DNA of 5,403 nucleotides from Gammaproteobacteria bacterium (GTDB taxonomy: Bacteria > Pseudomonadota > Gammaproteobacteria > SZUA-229). Positions 5,143 to 5,403 of this stretch are shown here, piece by piece; position 1 is the first letter of the stretch, and each line of letters begins with the position of its first letter. Both the position numbers and the translations under genes were made by a program. The notes under the pieces were generated by a model, which had not been told where the DNA came from, ran no database searches, and saw only the letters and a program-made list of their open reading frames with translations. Where the stretch lies: the NCBI GenBank assembly GCA_029880105.1, contig JAOUPA010000128.1, forward strand, positions 1-5,403, in the 5' to 3' direction.

Positions 5143-5403
5143 ATGTCCAATGACACAACTGAGCAACAAGTACAAACTGTTGCTGAAGCACCTGTAGCTG
5201 CTGCTAAGAAACCAGCAAAAAAGAAACCAGCCAAGAAGAAATCTGCCAAAAAACCAGCGGCCAAAAAACCGGCTAAAAAGAAAGTAGCCAAGAAAAAGCC
5301 CGCTGCTAAAAAAGCTGCCCCCAAGAAAAAGGTAGCCAAGAAGAAAGTAGCGAAAAAGAAGGTCGCTAAGAAGAAAGTAGCCAAAAAGAAGGTCGCTAAG
5401 AAG
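5143..5403 (+). CDS. histone H1-like, lysine/alanine-rich DNA-binding protein (AlgP-type), 3' truncated by window edge
   Basis: The first 87 residues of an open frame run off the right edge with no stop. Residues 1-20 (MSNDTTEQQVQTVAEAPVAA) are acidic to neutral. From residue 21 on, the chain is almost only Lys, Ala, Pro and Val, first as irregular KKPA and KKKPA units and then, from residue 61, as five perfect KKKVA pentads (61-85). This composition is typical of bacterial H1-like proteins such as Pseudomonas AlgP (AlgR3), which resemble the C-terminal tail of eukaryotic histone H1. They are thought to bind DNA through charge, affecting nucleoid structure and gene expression. No other domain is seen. 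A short H1-like protein is most likely, but a lysine-rich tail fused to a later domain cannot be excluded because the end is missing. The strong ribosome binding site and consistent frame make coding very likely. It lies 86 bases after ybhP and probably has its own promoter. Confidence 0.85.
   Translation, partial: MSNDTTEQQVQTVAEAPVAAAKKPAKKKPAKKKSAKKPAAKKPAKKKVAKKKPAAKKAAPKKKVAKKKVAKKKVAKKKVAKKKVAKK
5323..5403 (+). repeat. tandem 15-base repeat with a 30-base higher-order period, coding for KKKVA
   Basis: Five 15-base units begin at 5323, 5338, 5353, 5368 and 5383, each coding KKKVA, and a sixth begins at 5398. Codon use alternates: units ending GTAGCG/GTAGCC are followed by units ending GTCGCT. 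The 30-base blocks 5338-5367 and 5368-5397 therefore differ at only one base (G at 5352, C at 5382). This suggests recent duplication of a 30-base block. The array continues past the window edge. Confidence 0.9.

Noticed and set aside
5049..5384. Minus-strand open frame rich in FLATFFLA-like repeats, looking like a membrane protein
   Set aside because: It is the antisense reading of the lysine/alanine repeat gene; AAG/AAA and GCC codons read backwards give Phe/Leu and Gly/Ala. The plus-strand frame has a good ribosome binding site and a known family composition.
5323..5403. Direct repeats at the right edge as a CRISPR array or replication-origin iterons
   Set aside because: There are no spacers, the period is in frame with a lysine-rich protein, and codon-level variation is synonymous.

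Overview
The window looks like a chromosomal segment from a gammaproteobacterium. The evidence is the TamB C-terminus, a small PilZ protein that resembles Pseudomonas PA4608/MapZ along its whole length, a close relative of Escherichia coli YbhP, and a lysine/alanine-rich histone H1-like (AlgP-type) protein. Base composition is moderate, roughly in the mid to high 40s % G+C by eye. Nothing points to a plasmid, phage or transposon, and I see no tRNA, rRNA or CRISPR array.

Layout. (1) Bases 1-1174 (+): the 3' end of tamB, cut by the left edge. (2) Bases 1175-1408: an AT-rich noncoding gap. (3) Bases 1409-1912 (+): a small two-helix membrane protein of the DUF1269-like type. (4) Bases 1931-2341 (-): a MapZ-like PilZ protein, convergent with the previous gene. 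(5) Bases 2447-4213 (-): a tightly packed three-gene operon, transcribed in the order CDP-archaeol synthase (CarS)-like protein, CDP-alcohol phosphatidyltransferase, VTT/DedA-like membrane protein. (6) Bases 4286-5056 (+): a YbhP-like endonuclease/exonuclease/phosphatase-fold protein, divergent from the operon across a 72-base gap. (7) From 5143 to beyond the right edge (+): the start of an H1-like protein with a repetitive lysine-rich tail.

How the genes may work together. The most interesting part is 2447-5056. A CDP-lipid-forming family protein, a CDP-lipid-consuming transferase and a VTT protein (a family linked to lipid movement across membranes) are translationally coupled. They sit next to a divergent YbhP homologue, and E. 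coli ybhP itself lies beside the cardiolipin synthase gene clsB. Together they look like an accessory phospholipid synthesis and remodelling module that uses a CarS-type enzyme rather than CdsA. The families and spacing are seen directly; the shared pathway and the identity of the lipid are inference.

Start codons were moved inward for four genes (1409, 2341, 3710, 4213) because ribosome binding sites and family N-termini fit better there than at the longest open frame.
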